60,000 nucleotides of DNA. Origin: Membranipora membranacea (Eukaryota; Bryozoa; Gymnolaemata; Cheilostomatida; Membraniporidae). The notes beneath the pieces are model-generated. The model worked only from the letters and a program-made list of their open reading frames with translations, made no database searches and was not told where the DNA came from. The stretch covers positions 31,472,283-31,532,282 of the forward strand of contig OU612066.1 of assembly GCA_914767715.1 (NCBI GenBank), read 5' to 3'. Within the stretch, counting starts at the first letter, position 1, and the number at the start of each line of letters is the position of its first letter. A program made the translations under genes and the position numbers. Positions 52,301 to 56,604 of this stretch are shown one piece after another.

Positions 52301-55300
52301 TGCAGCGTAATCTGAGCAATCCAATTTCAATAAAACCAAACCTTACAATATTAGTTGAATGGCAAATATATTCCATAAAATACAATTAATATGAAACAGC
52401 CGTAAATGAGCCAATTGAATGTTACTATTTGGTGCATAGTGTAAGTGGAAAAATTTTTTTTCAAGACCAAGATAAACAATAATATGAAATTGTGATTGTC
52501 GGGGAAATGGGGGTTTATCTAACGCAGGTGTCATTTCGATGAACAAAGGGTTCTATCTCATCAAGCTGTGATGGTATATTCCTCCCACATTTCAACTGGA
52601 ATCATTTGCAAATATCTGCCACATCATGAATGTCATTCACCAAAGATTTCCCCTTAGAAGAGACTAATGGCAGGAGTCTCAGGTATATAGGAATCATATA
52701 AATGAGCAGAAAAGTTACCTAATAGCAAAAAAGTGGCATAGACGTTCCCGCTTAAAAAAGTAAAACGTTAAGTTACCTTTGTAGTTGTCTAACAGGTAAT
52801 TCTTCACCTTTTCTCAGTAACGCATTAATAGGCTCCATGACCTTAGCAGCGGTCTGATCTATATCAGAATCAGTAGGTTTGCTGTACACATGATCTGATT
52901 CTTTGGCCATCAGTCCAAACCTTTCGATGATTGTAATTATTCCAAGTAGAGCAGAGCAGAAGTAAATGCAGTTTTCCAATGTATATGTAGGACGATCACT
53001 CAATGTGTTGAAACCTTTAAGATATGCCGTCATAAGTTCACCTAAGTCCTATGTTGAAAATATTTGGAGGTGAGACATATGACATTAACATATCAATTGA
53101 AACAATCAGATTTTCGAAAATAGTAAGAACCACTTTAATAGCGGTCACAGTTTTTGTCAAATCAAGGAGTTAAAGTTTTCTTTTGTCAATTGGTCTTGGT
53201 CTTGGTCAATCCATGCAACAATAAACAATTTTTTTACAGTATGGCTTTCTGGTTGTTGTTTCAGAGAATAACCATCTGAAAGCTCATAAATCCCAATTTA
53301 ATTTAGCATAGCACAAGAGGCTCAAGACGTAGGTGCTTTCATGCTTGAAGGTCATAGGTGAATTCAGACCATGAAAATATTTTTTCTGATTAGGTTTATA
53401 AATTTGAAGTTTGAAAACCAAAACTATGCTAAACTGACCACTAATGAGTCAAACACCTGTTTGAAAAAAAGTGCGTTGAGATTTATGAAACAGCATAATT
53501 GAAATAATGATTGCATATTCATCCCTCAAAATAAAAACCCTGCCCAGCAAACTTGGGTCAAGAATATGATATTTACAAATTAGTTTTGAAAAATTGAAGT
53601 TCTTTTGAAGCTATAAGCTACTCCATATATTAATCATGCTAATGAGAAACCCTCTGCGGGAGATATTCAGTCTAGCAATCTTCAAAAAAATTTCATGGAT
53701 AGTTGAAATTGAGTCCAAAGATTCAAAATAACTTGCTAAAAATCCAAGAGTTAGGTACATGCTAGTCATAATAATTTAGACATTTTATACTGTTGGAGCT
53801 TCTGAACAAAAAACAGCTTCTTTTCACACGGTTCATAGACAAACCTCCTTTGTTTGAGTCTCTCGCAAGCTCTTGTGCTTGTTCTTCATATGAGGATGGC
53901 CACCATACTGACGAAGTGTGCATATCTCAATCTCTTTAACAGTATTTGTGATACGATGCTTTGCATTGAGTGCTGTGAAAATATCCGGCATCAGAGCATT
54001 GTAAGCAGCTTTCATTGCCAATATGCGATATCTTCTGTCAGGGTCGACCACATATCTCAATGCTTTGTCCAACACTTCCTCCGGAAACACTGCACCATCA
54101 TATACTATGTAATGCTTGCTTTTGGGAGGAATTTCACCTGGTACAATAGAAATTTAGTGAGAATAGTAATTTGAAATCATAAAAAATTCAGCACATTATC
54201 ACATTGCACAAGTAGACTTGTTGTTGGTTCAACACCTGATATCTTCTGAGAGTTCATGTTTTCCTATCCTCTGAGACCATTATAAGCAAAGATGATGAAC
54301 TGATTATATGCTGAAATTGAGAATGTTGCAAAAAAGAAAGATAGGAAAGAATCAATGCTTGTATATGATTGAGTTGGAGTCCGAAGGAAATACAAAAGTA
54401 CATGTAACAATCATAATACACGAGGTTATCAGATAAAAGGCCATGATTGCTCGCTTTTGATAGGAGCAGGCAGATACCAGTTGTCAACTGAACAAGATGA
54501 ACTGAAGAAATGATTTGAAATTGGCAGTCATTGATATGCGCATTTGATGTATAGTAAAATACCTTTGATCCTCAGATATCGCTCTAAGCGCTTGTCTGAC
54601 TCATCCTTTGCATAGAACTCCTGTTTCAGCCTTTTACTCCCTGAAGTGTCGTGGATTTCATAGCTGTAGGTGATTTCTTGCAATGACCTACTGACATTCT
54701 TCATGAGCACAGTATATATTGCACCTCTGCAATATAGTTTTAGTGCCAAAATTAATTACCTACATGTGCAGATCCGACTAAACCCATACATACATTCAAG
54801 CTTACTACAGGGAACTCATTTTTATGAAAGGGAAAATAAGTAATTGTTTGCCATAACTGGACCATCTAGTATTTCAGAAAAGGTTTTGTTTCACACTCAT
54901 GAAGAGCAAAAATTGGCTTATTAGCTACAGTTGAGCTAAGGAATGGCATTTACTACTGTAGATAAAAATGTCTCAGGTCCATCTTCTCAAATTCTACTAA
55001 GCAAACTTGCTGAGCCTTTTCAAATTATGCCAAGCAAGACTTACTCGGGTCTATCAATATCCATTGCATGGTCCATGGTTTCTGGATGATGTGAGAGGGC
55101 TTTACAGTCTAATGTGACTGCAAGATTTTCCATGTCTTCGTACCAGCTATCCCTGTCGATGAACACTCTGAACTCTAAATCGACAGTGTCTTCGGGCTGC
55201 TGGCTAGAGAAATATAATGCTTCACATTCAACTCAACAGTTTTATGCGCATTTGCTTATCAACAACTGATCAAAAATATTTAAATATTTGATCTGGTTTC

Positions 55301-55548
55301 ATTTTTCATAGTGTTCAAGTGTCAATTTATTGATTCAGTTGAGCGTTGATCCATCCATGTCTTGTAAACAAGCATTGGACATAAAATGGAGGCTCTATTT
55401 GGGCCTGATGGTTCCTCTACTCTTGAAGCCATGATCAACTTATATATCCTAAAACTCGGGACTTTTCTGTTAGACAGTTCCAATTGGTAGTTGAGACAGA
55501 TTTCAATGCTTACCTCATCTGTGTCAATTTGAGCTCACTTTGATTCAT
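1..55548 (-). CDS. RNF213: RNF213/mysterin-like giant AAA+ E3 ubiquitin ligase, 72 exons, 3' end beyond window
   Basis: This is a multi-exon gene read on the minus strand. I placed 72 exons by GT/AG boundaries, and every junction keeps one reading frame, giving 4,144 codons to the left edge. Family diagnostics, in order, are a P-loop with GVGKSL, a Walker A with GETGCGKTKL, a Walker B with LFFDEANTTEA, a Walker A with GKPGSSKSLAK, a Walker B with VVLDEIGLAE, then GISNWALDPAKMNRG, NRLEKH, FPFSW and a C3HC4 RING. Members of this family are about 5,000 residues long, act in the cytosol, use ATP in a dynein-like AAA core, and ubiquitinate targets at lipid droplets or on intracellular pathogens. 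The candidate ATG at 55546-55548 follows a possible 3' splice site, so a 5' UTR intron or extra N-terminal exons are possible. The odd feature is an additional RING-like exon at 9330-9524. The family assignment is very secure; single exon edges may be a few bases off. Confidence 0.94.
1361..2244. other. Intron 69, nothing recognised
   Basis: 884 bp of AT-rich sequence between exons 70 and 69. No ORF, TIR or tandem repeat was noticed. Confidence 0.7.
2245..2427 (-). CDS. RNF213: RNF213-like exon 69 (residues ~3850-3911): canonical RING finger
   Basis: The exon reads ECPGCGTQLTDPMKLFCGHY and then LCKDC and LCKDCGKEIPADF. Ligands are C-x2-C, 11 residues, C-x-H-x2-C-x2-C, 6 residues, C-x2-C, so all eight are present in C3HC4 order. 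In RNF213 the RING is followed at once by a helical segment beginning near FR-MCN-FF. Here the next exon gives FRKFRDCMNIFFMRFLSE, so this is the orthologous RING. The loop before the last pair is shorter than usual. In the family, the RING is not essential for all ligase activity, because a separate C-terminal RZ finger can catalyse transfer. That region would lie left of the window. Confidence 0.92.
2757..6450 (-). CDS. RNF213: RNF213-like exons 60-68 (residues ~3354-3850), E3 scaffold before the canonical RING
   Basis: Exons are 6223-6450, 5857-5992, 5497-5701, 5065-5194, 4391-4545, 3814-4083, 3525-3685, 2986-3088 and 2757-2857. Exon 60 opens GDRWSCVHIDDPR, continuing the GFQG-W--HID motif from exon 59. 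Exon 63 has FDVKFPFSWILKEQIDRWL, the FPFSW signature. Exon 64 has YLIDFIYMAFPCKNDVEHR, close to the YL-DF----M motif. The rest is helical. For exons 60 and 61 longer open readings exist upstream (to 6547 and 6014), but only the acceptors at 6450 and 5992 keep phase, and both have good pyrimidine tracts. Exon 65's acceptor is weak. Confidence 0.88.
6876..8787 (-). CDS. RNF213: RNF213-like exons 56-59 (residues ~3127-3353), AAA5-6 region
   Basis: Exons are 8628-8787, 8071-8262, 7559-7686 and 6876-7075. Exon 56 has MQFVGFAQETIPLIMIEVSK, resembling the F-GY-D-LPSL-L strand of the family. Exon 57 has YLLKCAAPDAVLRLEKTV, matching the CA-PDAV-RL motif. Exon 59 has HVVLLLNLQRSQSFTGFQ, corresponding to the IQLPR-----FVGFQ strand of RNF213. 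No P-loop is seen, in line with the inactive fifth and sixth AAA units of the family. The 3' splice site of exon 56 (AG at 8788-8789) is weak but is the only one giving the right phase. Confidence 0.88.
7165..7260 (+). ncRNA. tRNA-derived SINE relic (box B half)
   Basis: CTCTTGATACAAGAG forms an anticodon-like stem-loop, followed by GCAGGTTCTAATCCCCC, a good box B. The A-box half is missing. The GGGGTGCGCTAAATACATTG tail may be the SINE body. Confidence 0.45.
8936..9015 (+). ncRNA. tRNA-derived SINE relic
   Basis: GATGGTGTAATGGTTAGGGT is a good box A. About 35 bases on, GCAGTCAGTATTCCCCC is a degenerate box B. No acceptor stem closes it, so I read it as a SINE head, not a tRNA gene. Confidence 0.4.
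9330..9524 (-). CDS. RNF213: RNF213-like exon 55 (residues ~3062-3127): additional RING-like zinc finger
   Basis: One 195-bp exon encodes ARCPLTCVCGKQMKLPHRLP and then CAHYMCKSC and ICKQCQDPIP. The metal-ligand pattern is C-x3-C-x-C, a 10-residue loop, C-x-H-x2-C-x2-C, 12 residues, C-x2-C, a RING-like C3HC4 with an irregular first pair. Both splice sites are consensus, and phases 2 to 1 on each side fit exons 54 and 56 (junctions PFG/TARC and HKR/ILGE). It is therefore an in-frame part of the same protein and not a separate gene. I do not recall a zinc finger at this point of vertebrate RNF213. It could give a second E2-binding or structural site. Alternatives are a purely structural treble-clef-like fold or a lineage-wide feature of invertebrate homologues. 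Confidence 0.85.
10150..11089 (-). CDS. RNF213: RNF213-like exons 53-54 (residues ~2941-3062), NRLEKH arginine-finger region
   Basis: Exons are 10893-11089 and 10150-10317. Exon 53 has VVLLNLDDLYESLYDTMNQY and GLGLGLTKVKTPVRNGFR. Exon 54 has LIVVADQNSVDERFPTPLLN followed by RLEKHYVSP. These match the RNF213 segment LLNL-LYESLYD through P-P-L-NRLEKH, which carries the arginine presented to a neighbouring ATP site. The exon ends in VIENWVVDFGLPFG and runs, in frame, straight into the extra RING-like exon. Confidence 0.93.
11090..12134. other. Intron 52, no recognisable gene
   Basis: 1,045 bp. It contains a loosely repeated ACGCACAAA motif (11411 and 11471) and a short TATGAGTGTG duplication near 11740. 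Small ORFs on both strands look random. Confidence 0.65.
12135..15858 (-). CDS. RNF213: RNF213-like exons 47-52 (residues ~2547-2940), second active AAA unit
   Basis: Exons are 15624-15858, 14802-15014, 14285-14463, 13179-13361, 12482-12706 and 12135-12279. Exon 47 has PLFLVGKPGSSKSLAKTL, the Walker A of the family's AAA4 with lysine and serine kept. Exon 48 has VSVVVLDEIGLAE, Walker B with Asp-Glu kept. Exon 49 has GFIGISNWALDPAKMNRG, the sensor strand with its Asn and a downstream Arg. Exon 50 ends FFGLRDYY and joins exon 51 as SLIKMIVRF, a family hallmark across a splice junction. Edges of exons 49 and 51 were set by phase to GTTAGT and GTCAGT donors. ATP hydrolysis here should be intact. 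Confidence 0.94.
14746..14779. repeat. Perfect 15-bp stem, 4-base loop hairpin
   Basis: CATCAGTGATTAGCT, loop GCTT, AGCTAATCACTGATG. It lies about 20 bp beyond the splice donor of exon 48 on the intron side. It may be the remnant of a short inverted-repeat element or a structured intron element. Confidence 0.88.
15859..16697. other. Intron 46, nothing recognised
   Basis: 839 bp, AT-rich towards its left end, without a transposon signature I can name. Confidence 0.65.
16698..17786 (-). CDS. RNF213: RNF213-like exons 43-46 (residues ~2371-2547), lid between the two active AAA units
   Basis: Exons are 17626-17786, 17239-17349, 16997-17089 and 16698-16861. Exon 43 has LVYRVQPLPEGLLPLVMDFG, the Tyr-Val-Pro-Leu-Pro motif after the sensor strand in RNF213. 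Exon 45 has ECSFVSLRDILRFLDLAVWF, another family signature (ECSFVSLRD). Exon 46 gives VCYLAKLDDANRKQYLKDIS, helical. These exons form the small helical subdomain closing the preceding ATP site. All four exons are short, in phase and bounded by consensus donors. Confidence 0.9.
18241..19538 (-). CDS. RNF213: RNF213-like exons 39-42 (residues ~2178-2370), AAA unit with complete Walker A and B
   Basis: Exons are 19409-19538, 19085-19297, 18457-18614 and 18241-18317. Exon 39 encodes IPVVIMGETGCGKTKL, a perfect Walker A with lysine and threonine intact. Exon 40 begins VHGGTTAEQI, then becomes a Lys/Glu-rich charged stretch, RNF213's usual loop region. Exon 41 has YTILFFDEANTTEA, the Walker B with its catalytic glutamate, and ends at IVAACNPYK, the sensor asparagine strand. 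Both hydrolysis residues are present, so this unit should be an active ATPase. It corresponds to AAA3 of RNF213, one of the two catalytic units known in the family. Confidence 0.94.
18790..18952. repeat. One-armed copy of hairpin MITE family B
   Basis: Sequence from CAGCTGGGCTTTGC through ATGTAGGGAGTATCTTCTTC to CATCCACCATTAG matches the left arm of 38208-38541 at high identity. The second arm is missing. It lies in the intron between exons 40 and 41. Confidence 0.82.
19990..20373. mobile_element. TTAA-flanked MITE with perfect 21-bp terminal inverted repeats
   Basis: The left end TTAAAGGGCAACCAAGG and the right end CCTTGGTTGCCCTTTAA are perfect complements over 21 bp, with TTAA at both edges. 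The interior is 340 bp without an ORF. The TTAAAGGG start resembles family C. It sits in the intron between exons 38 and 39. Confidence 0.85.
20491..26704 (-). CDS. RNF213: RNF213-like exons 31-38 (residues ~1773-2178), between P-loops 1 and 2
   Basis: Exons are 26599-26704, 26235-26367, 25808-26042, 23499-23558, 23031-23190, 22512-22598, 21642-21810 and 20491-20757. Exon 35 has SHPYLFINEDGVTISTFGF, matching the HPYLF-N-D segment conserved in RNF213. Exon 33 has DNPSWRELSYFVSFL, also a family-like stretch. Exon 36 (87 bp) is a low-complexity Pro/Ser/Ala linker, EPAPGPSSTAVANDSHPN, and could be alternatively spliced. Skipping it would keep frame, since its length is a multiple of three. The 2.2-kb intron between exons 33 and 34 contains an antisense LINE fragment. 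Confidence 0.87.
20758..21641. other. Intron 37, unexplained GC-richer block
   Basis: 884 bp. The stretch 21370-21600 is richer in G and C than neighbouring introns and has no ORF or inverted repeat that I can see. It may be an unrecognised repeat. Confidence 0.5.
24880..25545 (+). mobile_element. 3' end of CR1-like LINE ORF2, antisense in RNF213-like intron 33
   Basis: Two frames carry the reverse-transcriptase C-terminal region. 24896-25096 has INYLGVILDNKLNFKSHTSK (the YLGV-LD--L-F--H block). After disruption around 25095-25285, 25285-25545 has KIVNSLVPIIDTNLLPEKLT and ELPNHVKLSQSLASFKNATR, with a stop at 25543-25545. The end of this ORF matches the fragment at 48231-48565, so both are copies of one family. 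The copy is 5'-truncated as usual for LINEs and lies opposite to the host gene. Confidence 0.82.
27268..28452 (-). CDS. RNF213: RNF213-like exons 28-30 (residues ~1533-1772), first P-loop segment
   Basis: Exons are 28109-28452, 27636-27873 and 27268-27405. Exon 28 starts VDLFLKRAYSDELGFYCLAN. Exon 29 carries ARVIVSRRAGVGKSLQVE, a P-loop (GxxxxGKS type: RRAGVGKS) followed by a beta strand and helix. This is the first of three Walker A motifs in the gene. In RNF213 structures an early AAA unit binds ATP without being one of the main catalytic sites. That assignment to this P-loop is my inference from its position. I saw no clear Walker B acidic pair for it in exons 30-31. Confidence 0.88.
28740..31888 (-). 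CDS. RNF213: RNF213-like exons 24-27 (residues ~1332-1532), start of AAA core
   Basis: Exons are 31624-31888, 31259-31358, 30383-30513 and 28740-28846. Exon 24 begins VGPLLAMTGYLPDQIEVLS. Exon 27 ends SSREVLICHPDTTVKQ, matching the EVLLC-P-TT motif found just before the first nucleotide-binding segment in RNF213. Exons 25 and 26 are short and joined by phases 1 and 2. A 1.5-kb intron between exons 27 and 26 carries a nested pair of hairpin MITEs (29232-30200). The family call is strong from the conserved motif and from order. Confidence 0.86.
29232..30200. mobile_element. Hairpin MITE with about 150-bp arms, interrupted by a second MITE
   Basis: The left arm (29232-29325 plus 29798-29864) is the inverted complement of the right arm (30034-30200). 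Matches include the stretch around TATCAAAGCTTTGCCATTG and the stretch around TCTAGAAGGGTCTACAGTAT. The left arm is split by the hairpin element 29326-29793. Removing it rejoins the arm in register (CATTAT/TGAATG), so that element arrived later. The whole sits in the intron between exons 26 and 27. Confidence 0.85.
29326..29793. mobile_element. Hairpin MITE (family A) nested in an older MITE
   Basis: The left end TAGACAGTTTTCTGAGCTC and the right end GAGCTCAAAAAACTG are inverted. Arms of about 150 bp share GGTACTTTTAACCCATGCCG and its complement near 29720. A second copy is at 49971-50468. The loop carries open frames of about 80 codons, which I treat as chance. Confidence 0.85.
32541..32612 (+). 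ncRNA. tRNA-like sequence (pseudo-tRNA or tRNA-derived SINE head)
   Basis: It begins GCTGAATAGCTCAGTGGTAA, a good box A. A possible anticodon arm and a degenerate box B (AGATCAAAACCC) follow, and the ends GCTG and CAGC can pair. The T-arm is imperfect, so it is unlikely to be a working tRNA. It lies inside the pogo-like element. Confidence 0.4.
32726..32878 (+). CDS. 50-residue CENP-B/psq-type HTH, truncated pogo transposase
   Basis: The ORF starts MPRTSYTIQQKLEVLRTVEK and continues NNNLDKTAKELNINRRLIQR, then WRASKHQLLI and TGA. The Y-T--QKLEVL-------A-----I----I--W pattern is the N-terminal DNA-binding helix-turn-helix of pogo/Tigger transposases and CENP-B. The catalytic DDE domain is missing. 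A free HTH of this kind could bind element ends without moving them; whether it is expressed is unknown. It begins at an ATG and has no internal stop, which is notable in an otherwise decayed setting. Confidence 0.62.
   Translation: MPRTSYTIQQKLEVLRTVEKNNNLDKTAKELNINRRLIQRWRASKHQLLI
32896..32964 (+). repeat. 18-bp tandem repeat, about 3.8 units
   Basis: Units follow GTGTCTTATAGCTGTGGG with one or two changes per copy, inside the pogo-like element just before its right TIR. Internal subterminal repeats are often transposase-binding sites. That role is inferred. Confidence 0.85.
33372..39324 (-). CDS. RNF213: RNF213-like exons 15-23 (residues ~730-1331), helical linker region
   Basis: Exons are 39031-39324, 38027-38197, 37386-37630, 36798-36942, 35908-36125, 35349-35507, 34924-35109, 34349-34617 and 33372-33489. 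The sequence is almost wholly alpha-helical in character, for example WEFERLIGSFQKYLAVLKKF, ISADLNETVPPDIKL and KAQRICLQEFVDNHELVELI. The last exon gives NLYTTSQLVKLRRHLAL, close to the YTT-Q-L motif that precedes the AAA core in RNF213. The intron upstream of exon 15 is 5.5 kb and full of transposon debris. The 3' splice site of exon 16 lies 8 bp from the end of a hairpin MITE (38208-38541). Confidence 0.86.
38208..38541. mobile_element. Hairpin MITE (family B) abutting the 3' splice site of exon 16
   Basis: Terminal inverted repeats CTGCTGCCACAGCT and AGCTGTGGCAGCAG are perfect. The arms stay complementary for about 115-160 bp, including CTCAAAATGTAGGGAGTATC and its complement. A one-armed copy is at 18790-18952. 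The element ends 8 bp from the AG (38198-38199) of exon 16, so the branch point and polypyrimidine region of that intron are now element sequence. Confidence 0.86.
39390..39716. mobile_element. TTAA-flanked MITE (family C), copy 1
   Basis: The ends are TTAAAGTGACAGTCCTA and TAGGACTGACCCTTTAA, imperfect inverted repeats with TTAA at each edge, as in piggyBac-type elements. An inverted second copy is at 44285-44619. Internally it holds a tandem and inverted GATCATAGTG motif around a repeated GGATCATAGT. Confidence 0.82.
40550..41011 (-). mobile_element. Gypsy-like gag fossil
   Basis: The minus-strand frame 40700-41011 begins MAGIFSSLPVFVVDSFYVHG and has FRRWSVEFNLALRIKSIVLG and AKLASLLWCMGSDACEVLSS, the layout of capsid-like gag proteins of Ty3/Gypsy elements. 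After a stop near 40700 a second frame continues HFEHDESDYVKLDKFVTSYD. It is opposite in strand to the BEL/Pao remnant, so it is a separate insertion. No zinc knuckle or pol follows. Confidence 0.5.
41205..41400. repeat. Low-complexity CT/CA-rich tract
   Basis: The plus strand is a degenerate run of CTCCTCTACACCTC-like units with almost no G. Overlapping open frames rich in Ser/Thr/Pro/Leu come from the base bias and are not genes. Confidence 0.85.
41820..43190 (+). mobile_element. BEL/Pao-like LTR retrotransposon fossil (RNase H trace, integrase)
   Basis: The clearest part is the integrase, 42459-42956. It has a PLKRLQQSPLLTFFMVEIFG lead-in, then GKGCGVMSTFLFSTVVHIKG (consensus G-GV-FTCL-TRAVH), GPAHSPGGKGAVKSMIKNSK and RLSASEFSTM. 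Frame 42953-43189 adds the C-terminal domain, FWMRLVNFYAPTMVEQNKWN and RRDLTVGDVVSVA. Upstream, 41880-42000 has SDTAFNMIDKLF after disrupted sequence, a plausible RNase H trace. Catalytic acidic residues of the integrase are largely lost. No LTRs were found; TTAA-flanked MITEs lie on both sides but are unrelated. Confidence 0.72.
43651..44184. mobile_element. Hairpin MITE (family D), arms about 140 bp
   Basis: The left arm (43651-43800) and right arm (44020-44184) are inverted copies. Landmarks are AGAAAATTCAGAGCACTTCT and its complement, and CAGTCTGGCAGCTAGTTC and its complement. The spacer is about 220 bp and AT-rich. It lies in the 5.5-kb intron beside family C copy 2. Confidence 0.84.
44285..44619. 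mobile_element. TTAA-flanked MITE (family C), copy 2, inverted
   Basis: It starts TTAAAGGGTCAGTCAT and ends GTAGGACTGTCACTTTAA. Along its length it is the reverse complement of 39390-39716, including the ATCATAGTGGTCAGG region. The two copies lie in one intron 4.6 kb apart and could pair in the pre-mRNA. Confidence 0.82.
44887..53048 (-). CDS. RNF213: RNF213-like exons 5-14 (residues ~218-729), N-terminal helical region
   Basis: Exons are 52777-53048, 52075-52254, 50682-50753, 49731-49927, 47401-47567, 47234-47295, 46284-46524, 45998-46102, 45431-45505 and 44887-45052. All are helix-rich with no catalytic motif, including ELLPWVFLNILKPREFI and GAIMCSNGKVLVLRQ, which resemble the family's N-terminal arm and linker. 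Four edges were chosen by phase. Exon 7 (50682-50753) could run to 50654 at a second weak donor, but only 50682 keeps frame. Exon 8 uses a GTATTT donor at 49731 rather than the better-looking GTATGT three codons earlier. Exon 6 uses an internal AG at 52255-52256. Exon 13 stays open to 45382 but is in phase only if it ends at 45431. These edges need transcript support. Confidence 0.78.
45070..45130. repeat. End fragment of hairpin MITE family E beside exon 14
   Basis: GCATGTTATAGTCAGACAGTG followed by GATAAAGTTGTGTCAGATTT-like sequence matches the left arm of 47571-47907. It starts within about 20 bp of the acceptor of exon 14 (AG at 45053-45054). No partner arm is seen. Confidence 0.65.
46525..47233. 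other. Intron 10 with a possible decayed protein-coding fossil
   Basis: The minus-strand frame 46943-47125 reads GLAITPDQRMVIAGSLHSHI, which resembles an NHL-type propeller repeat. A 20-bp direct duplication (ACCTTGGCATAGCAAAGTTG and a near copy) lies at 47094-47133. Too little remains to classify. Confidence 0.35.
47311..47366. repeat. 56-bp near-perfect palindrome filling a 105-bp intron
   Basis: Two 28-base arms meet at TTCGAA (centre 47338/47339), with one mismatch (CTGGATT against its partner CCGGATT). The intron 47296-47400 between exons 9 and 10 is the shortest obvious one here, and the palindrome takes up over half of it. Confidence 0.93.
47571..47907. mobile_element. Hairpin MITE (family E) abutting the 3' splice site of exon 9
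   Basis: The arm 47571-47690 (with GTTATAGTCAGGCAA and GATGGTGGAAAAAGTGCC) is inverted at 47793-47907 (GGCACTTTTTCCACCATC, TGCCTGACTATAATG). Its left end touches the AG at 47568-47569 of exon 9. A one-armed relative lies at 45070-45130 beside exon 14's acceptor. Confidence 0.82.
48231..48565 (+). mobile_element. 3' end of CR1-like LINE ORF2, same family as the copy at 24.9 kb
   Basis: One frame encodes FYKLVNSQVPIIGSELLPTK, LTSETRLSKSEGLTVSKD and FNSLPHHIKLCSTAVTFKSA, closely similar to the 25285-25545 fragment and ending at about the same residue. It is severely 5'-truncated: only about 100 residues of ORF2 remain. An AT-rich tail of roughly 150 bp follows. It sits antisense in the intron between exons 8 and 9 of the RNF213-like gene. 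Confidence 0.8.
48990..49027. repeat. (AC)n(AT)n microsatellite
   Basis: A run of ACACACACACAC goes directly into ATATATATATATAT. Confidence 0.92.
49971..50468. mobile_element. Hairpin MITE (family A), second copy, with 5-bp target duplication
   Basis: This copy has the same arms as 29326-29793, starting AGACAGTTGTCTGAGCTC and ending AACTGTCT. It is bracketed by ATAAT at 49966-49970 and 50469-50473, a clean 5-bp target-site duplication that fixes the ends. It lies in the intron between exons 7 and 8. Confidence 0.88.
50905..51575 (+). mobile_element. 3' end of a second LINE family with (ATCT)n tail
   Basis: Frames 50916-51203 and 51200-51391 carry RT C-terminal sequence: PVRLLGVYIDSHMRFSANVN, HALIQLKRVGISVSSL, FAAPSWFPFSF, then RLEREQNVCLRVILPSYNNY and KIYIPTD. 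The two frames are joined by a shift at about 51200, so the copy is dead. About 150 bp of 3' UTR ends at an (ATCT)6-7 microsatellite at 51545-51571, a typical LINE 3' tandem tail. The block LKR-G---SSL and the tail differ from the 24.9/48.2-kb family. It lies antisense to the host gene. Confidence 0.83.
51545..51571 (+). repeat. (ATCT)n microsatellite
   Basis: About 27 bp of perfect ATCT tandem repeat directly follows the LINE 3' UTR. It probably arose from the element's own repeated 3' end at insertion. Confidence 0.9.
51700..51745 (+). ncRNA. tRNA-like box A fragment
   Basis: ATGAATAGCCAAGTGGTTAA resembles the start of a serine- or leucine-type tRNA D-arm, with no convincing box B. It is probably an old SINE head in the intron between exons 6 and 7. 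Confidence 0.3.
53049..53844. other. Intron 4, nothing recognised
   Basis: 796 bp of AT-rich sequence without ORFs, inverted repeats or tandem repeats that I could detect. Confidence 0.65.
53845..55548 (-). CDS. RNF213: RNF213-like exons 1-4 (residues ~1-217), N-terminus
   Basis: Exons are 55514-55548 (begins MNQSELKLTQM), 55045-55203, 54563-54726 and 53845-54137. The segment contains LEFRVFIDRDSWYEDM and a following stretch with GAIYTVLMKNVSRSLQ, YEIHDTSGSKR and AVFPEEVLDKALRYVVDPDRR. These suggest a beta-rich then helical N-terminal module, as in the RNF213 arm region. No signal peptide or membrane segment is visible. The start codon was chosen as the first ATG in frame after a possible acceptor (TTCCAG). 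If that acceptor is real, the first bases are 5' UTR. Human RNF213 has a longer, partly disordered N-terminus that is not visible here and may be absent or in undetected exons upstream. Confidence 0.82.
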
Positions 55549-55879
55549 TTTTATCTGGAACTACATAAAGAAAATAATGTTTTATTAACAAAACTGGTCT
55601 GTGCATGACTAATGAATATCCCTAATAATGCTAGCTTGTAACATTCCTAAGTGCCGCCAATAAAGCCTAAATCTTAAGGGAAGGTCAAGGGGACTTTTAA
55701 ACAAGTTTTCTTAAAACAATCAAAGTTGTTGTGAGCGAGGTGGCAAGCAGCAAAAATAAAACCTCTCTGCAAAGTTTTTAAATAAAACTAACAAGTGATT
55801 ATATATTCTACCAGTACATTAAAAATTTGGTTAGAAAACAGCATATTTCATAGCGATACAGTCCTTTTGCCATCTGGCG
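55549..55879. promoter_or_regulatory. Gap between RNF213-like start and LINE; possible 5' UTR or promoter region
   Basis: About 330 bp separates the candidate ATG from the LINE. Reading on the minus strand, a TTCCAG sits six bases before ATAAAAATG, so this may be intron. No TATA box or other core promoter element is convincing. Confidence 0.3.
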
Positions 55880-55889
55880 GGAAGCCAAG

Positions 55890-56604
55890 ATGGGAGATAA
55901 TGCTCAGACCCATATGGAGAGGATTTCACCTTACATCATGGACAGGATTTCATGTCTAAACAAAAAACAACTGAATGTAGAAAGCAGTATTTCTGACGAG
56001 CTCTGTGGGCAAGGCAACGACCAACAGATAGTGGGTAAATATAATTCTGCATTAAATGAATATCTTTGCAACTGCTTTACTGAATACTTGAGTAGATGTG
56101 ATCATGGCAGGAGTATTAGTGACAATAAGGAAGGGTCAGGTCTTATAGTCCGAACCACAATAACATTGTTTGATAAGGAGAATAAAAGTTGCATGTATTT
56201 TTACGACCAGTTTCTATCACACTACCAAAACTCTCCTAGTCAACAATGTCTCAGAGAATCAAGCAAGAGCTGCATACCAGGATGCCATAAGAGGTAAAAC
56301 CCTGAATCTTGATCACTGCATGAGCCCGTGTACACCTTCCACTGATCATTGCCATTTGCAGCAATACCCACGGCATATGGATGTGTATAACAGCAAATTA
56401 TCAGAGGATCATGTAAAAAGAATCAGCAGTAACAGGCAAAAAATATTTGGCCAACAACAATCGCAAATTGATAATACTTTTATGAAGGCTTGTCAAGCCA
56501 TCAAAATACTCGAAGGAATGTGTTCACATAGCGCTGATCATTACAGTCCAAGTCAGCCTATCAAGAACACTTCATCCCTGAAGAGAAATAAGAGGGCAGC
56601 ATAG
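55890..56604 (+). pseudogene. ORF of unknown type upstream of LINE ORF1, one frameshift
   Basis: Two overlapping frames (55890-56297 and 56170-56604) read as one broken protein. It starts MGDNAQTHMERISPYIMD, includes RTTITLFDKENKSCMYFYDQ, and then a frameshift near 56200-56280 leads to YQDAIRGKTLNLDHCMSPC. It is rich in Ser, Asn, Gln and Cys with no domain I recognise. Position suggests the N-terminal part of LINE ORF1, but it could be host sequence caught beside the element. Confidence 0.4.
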
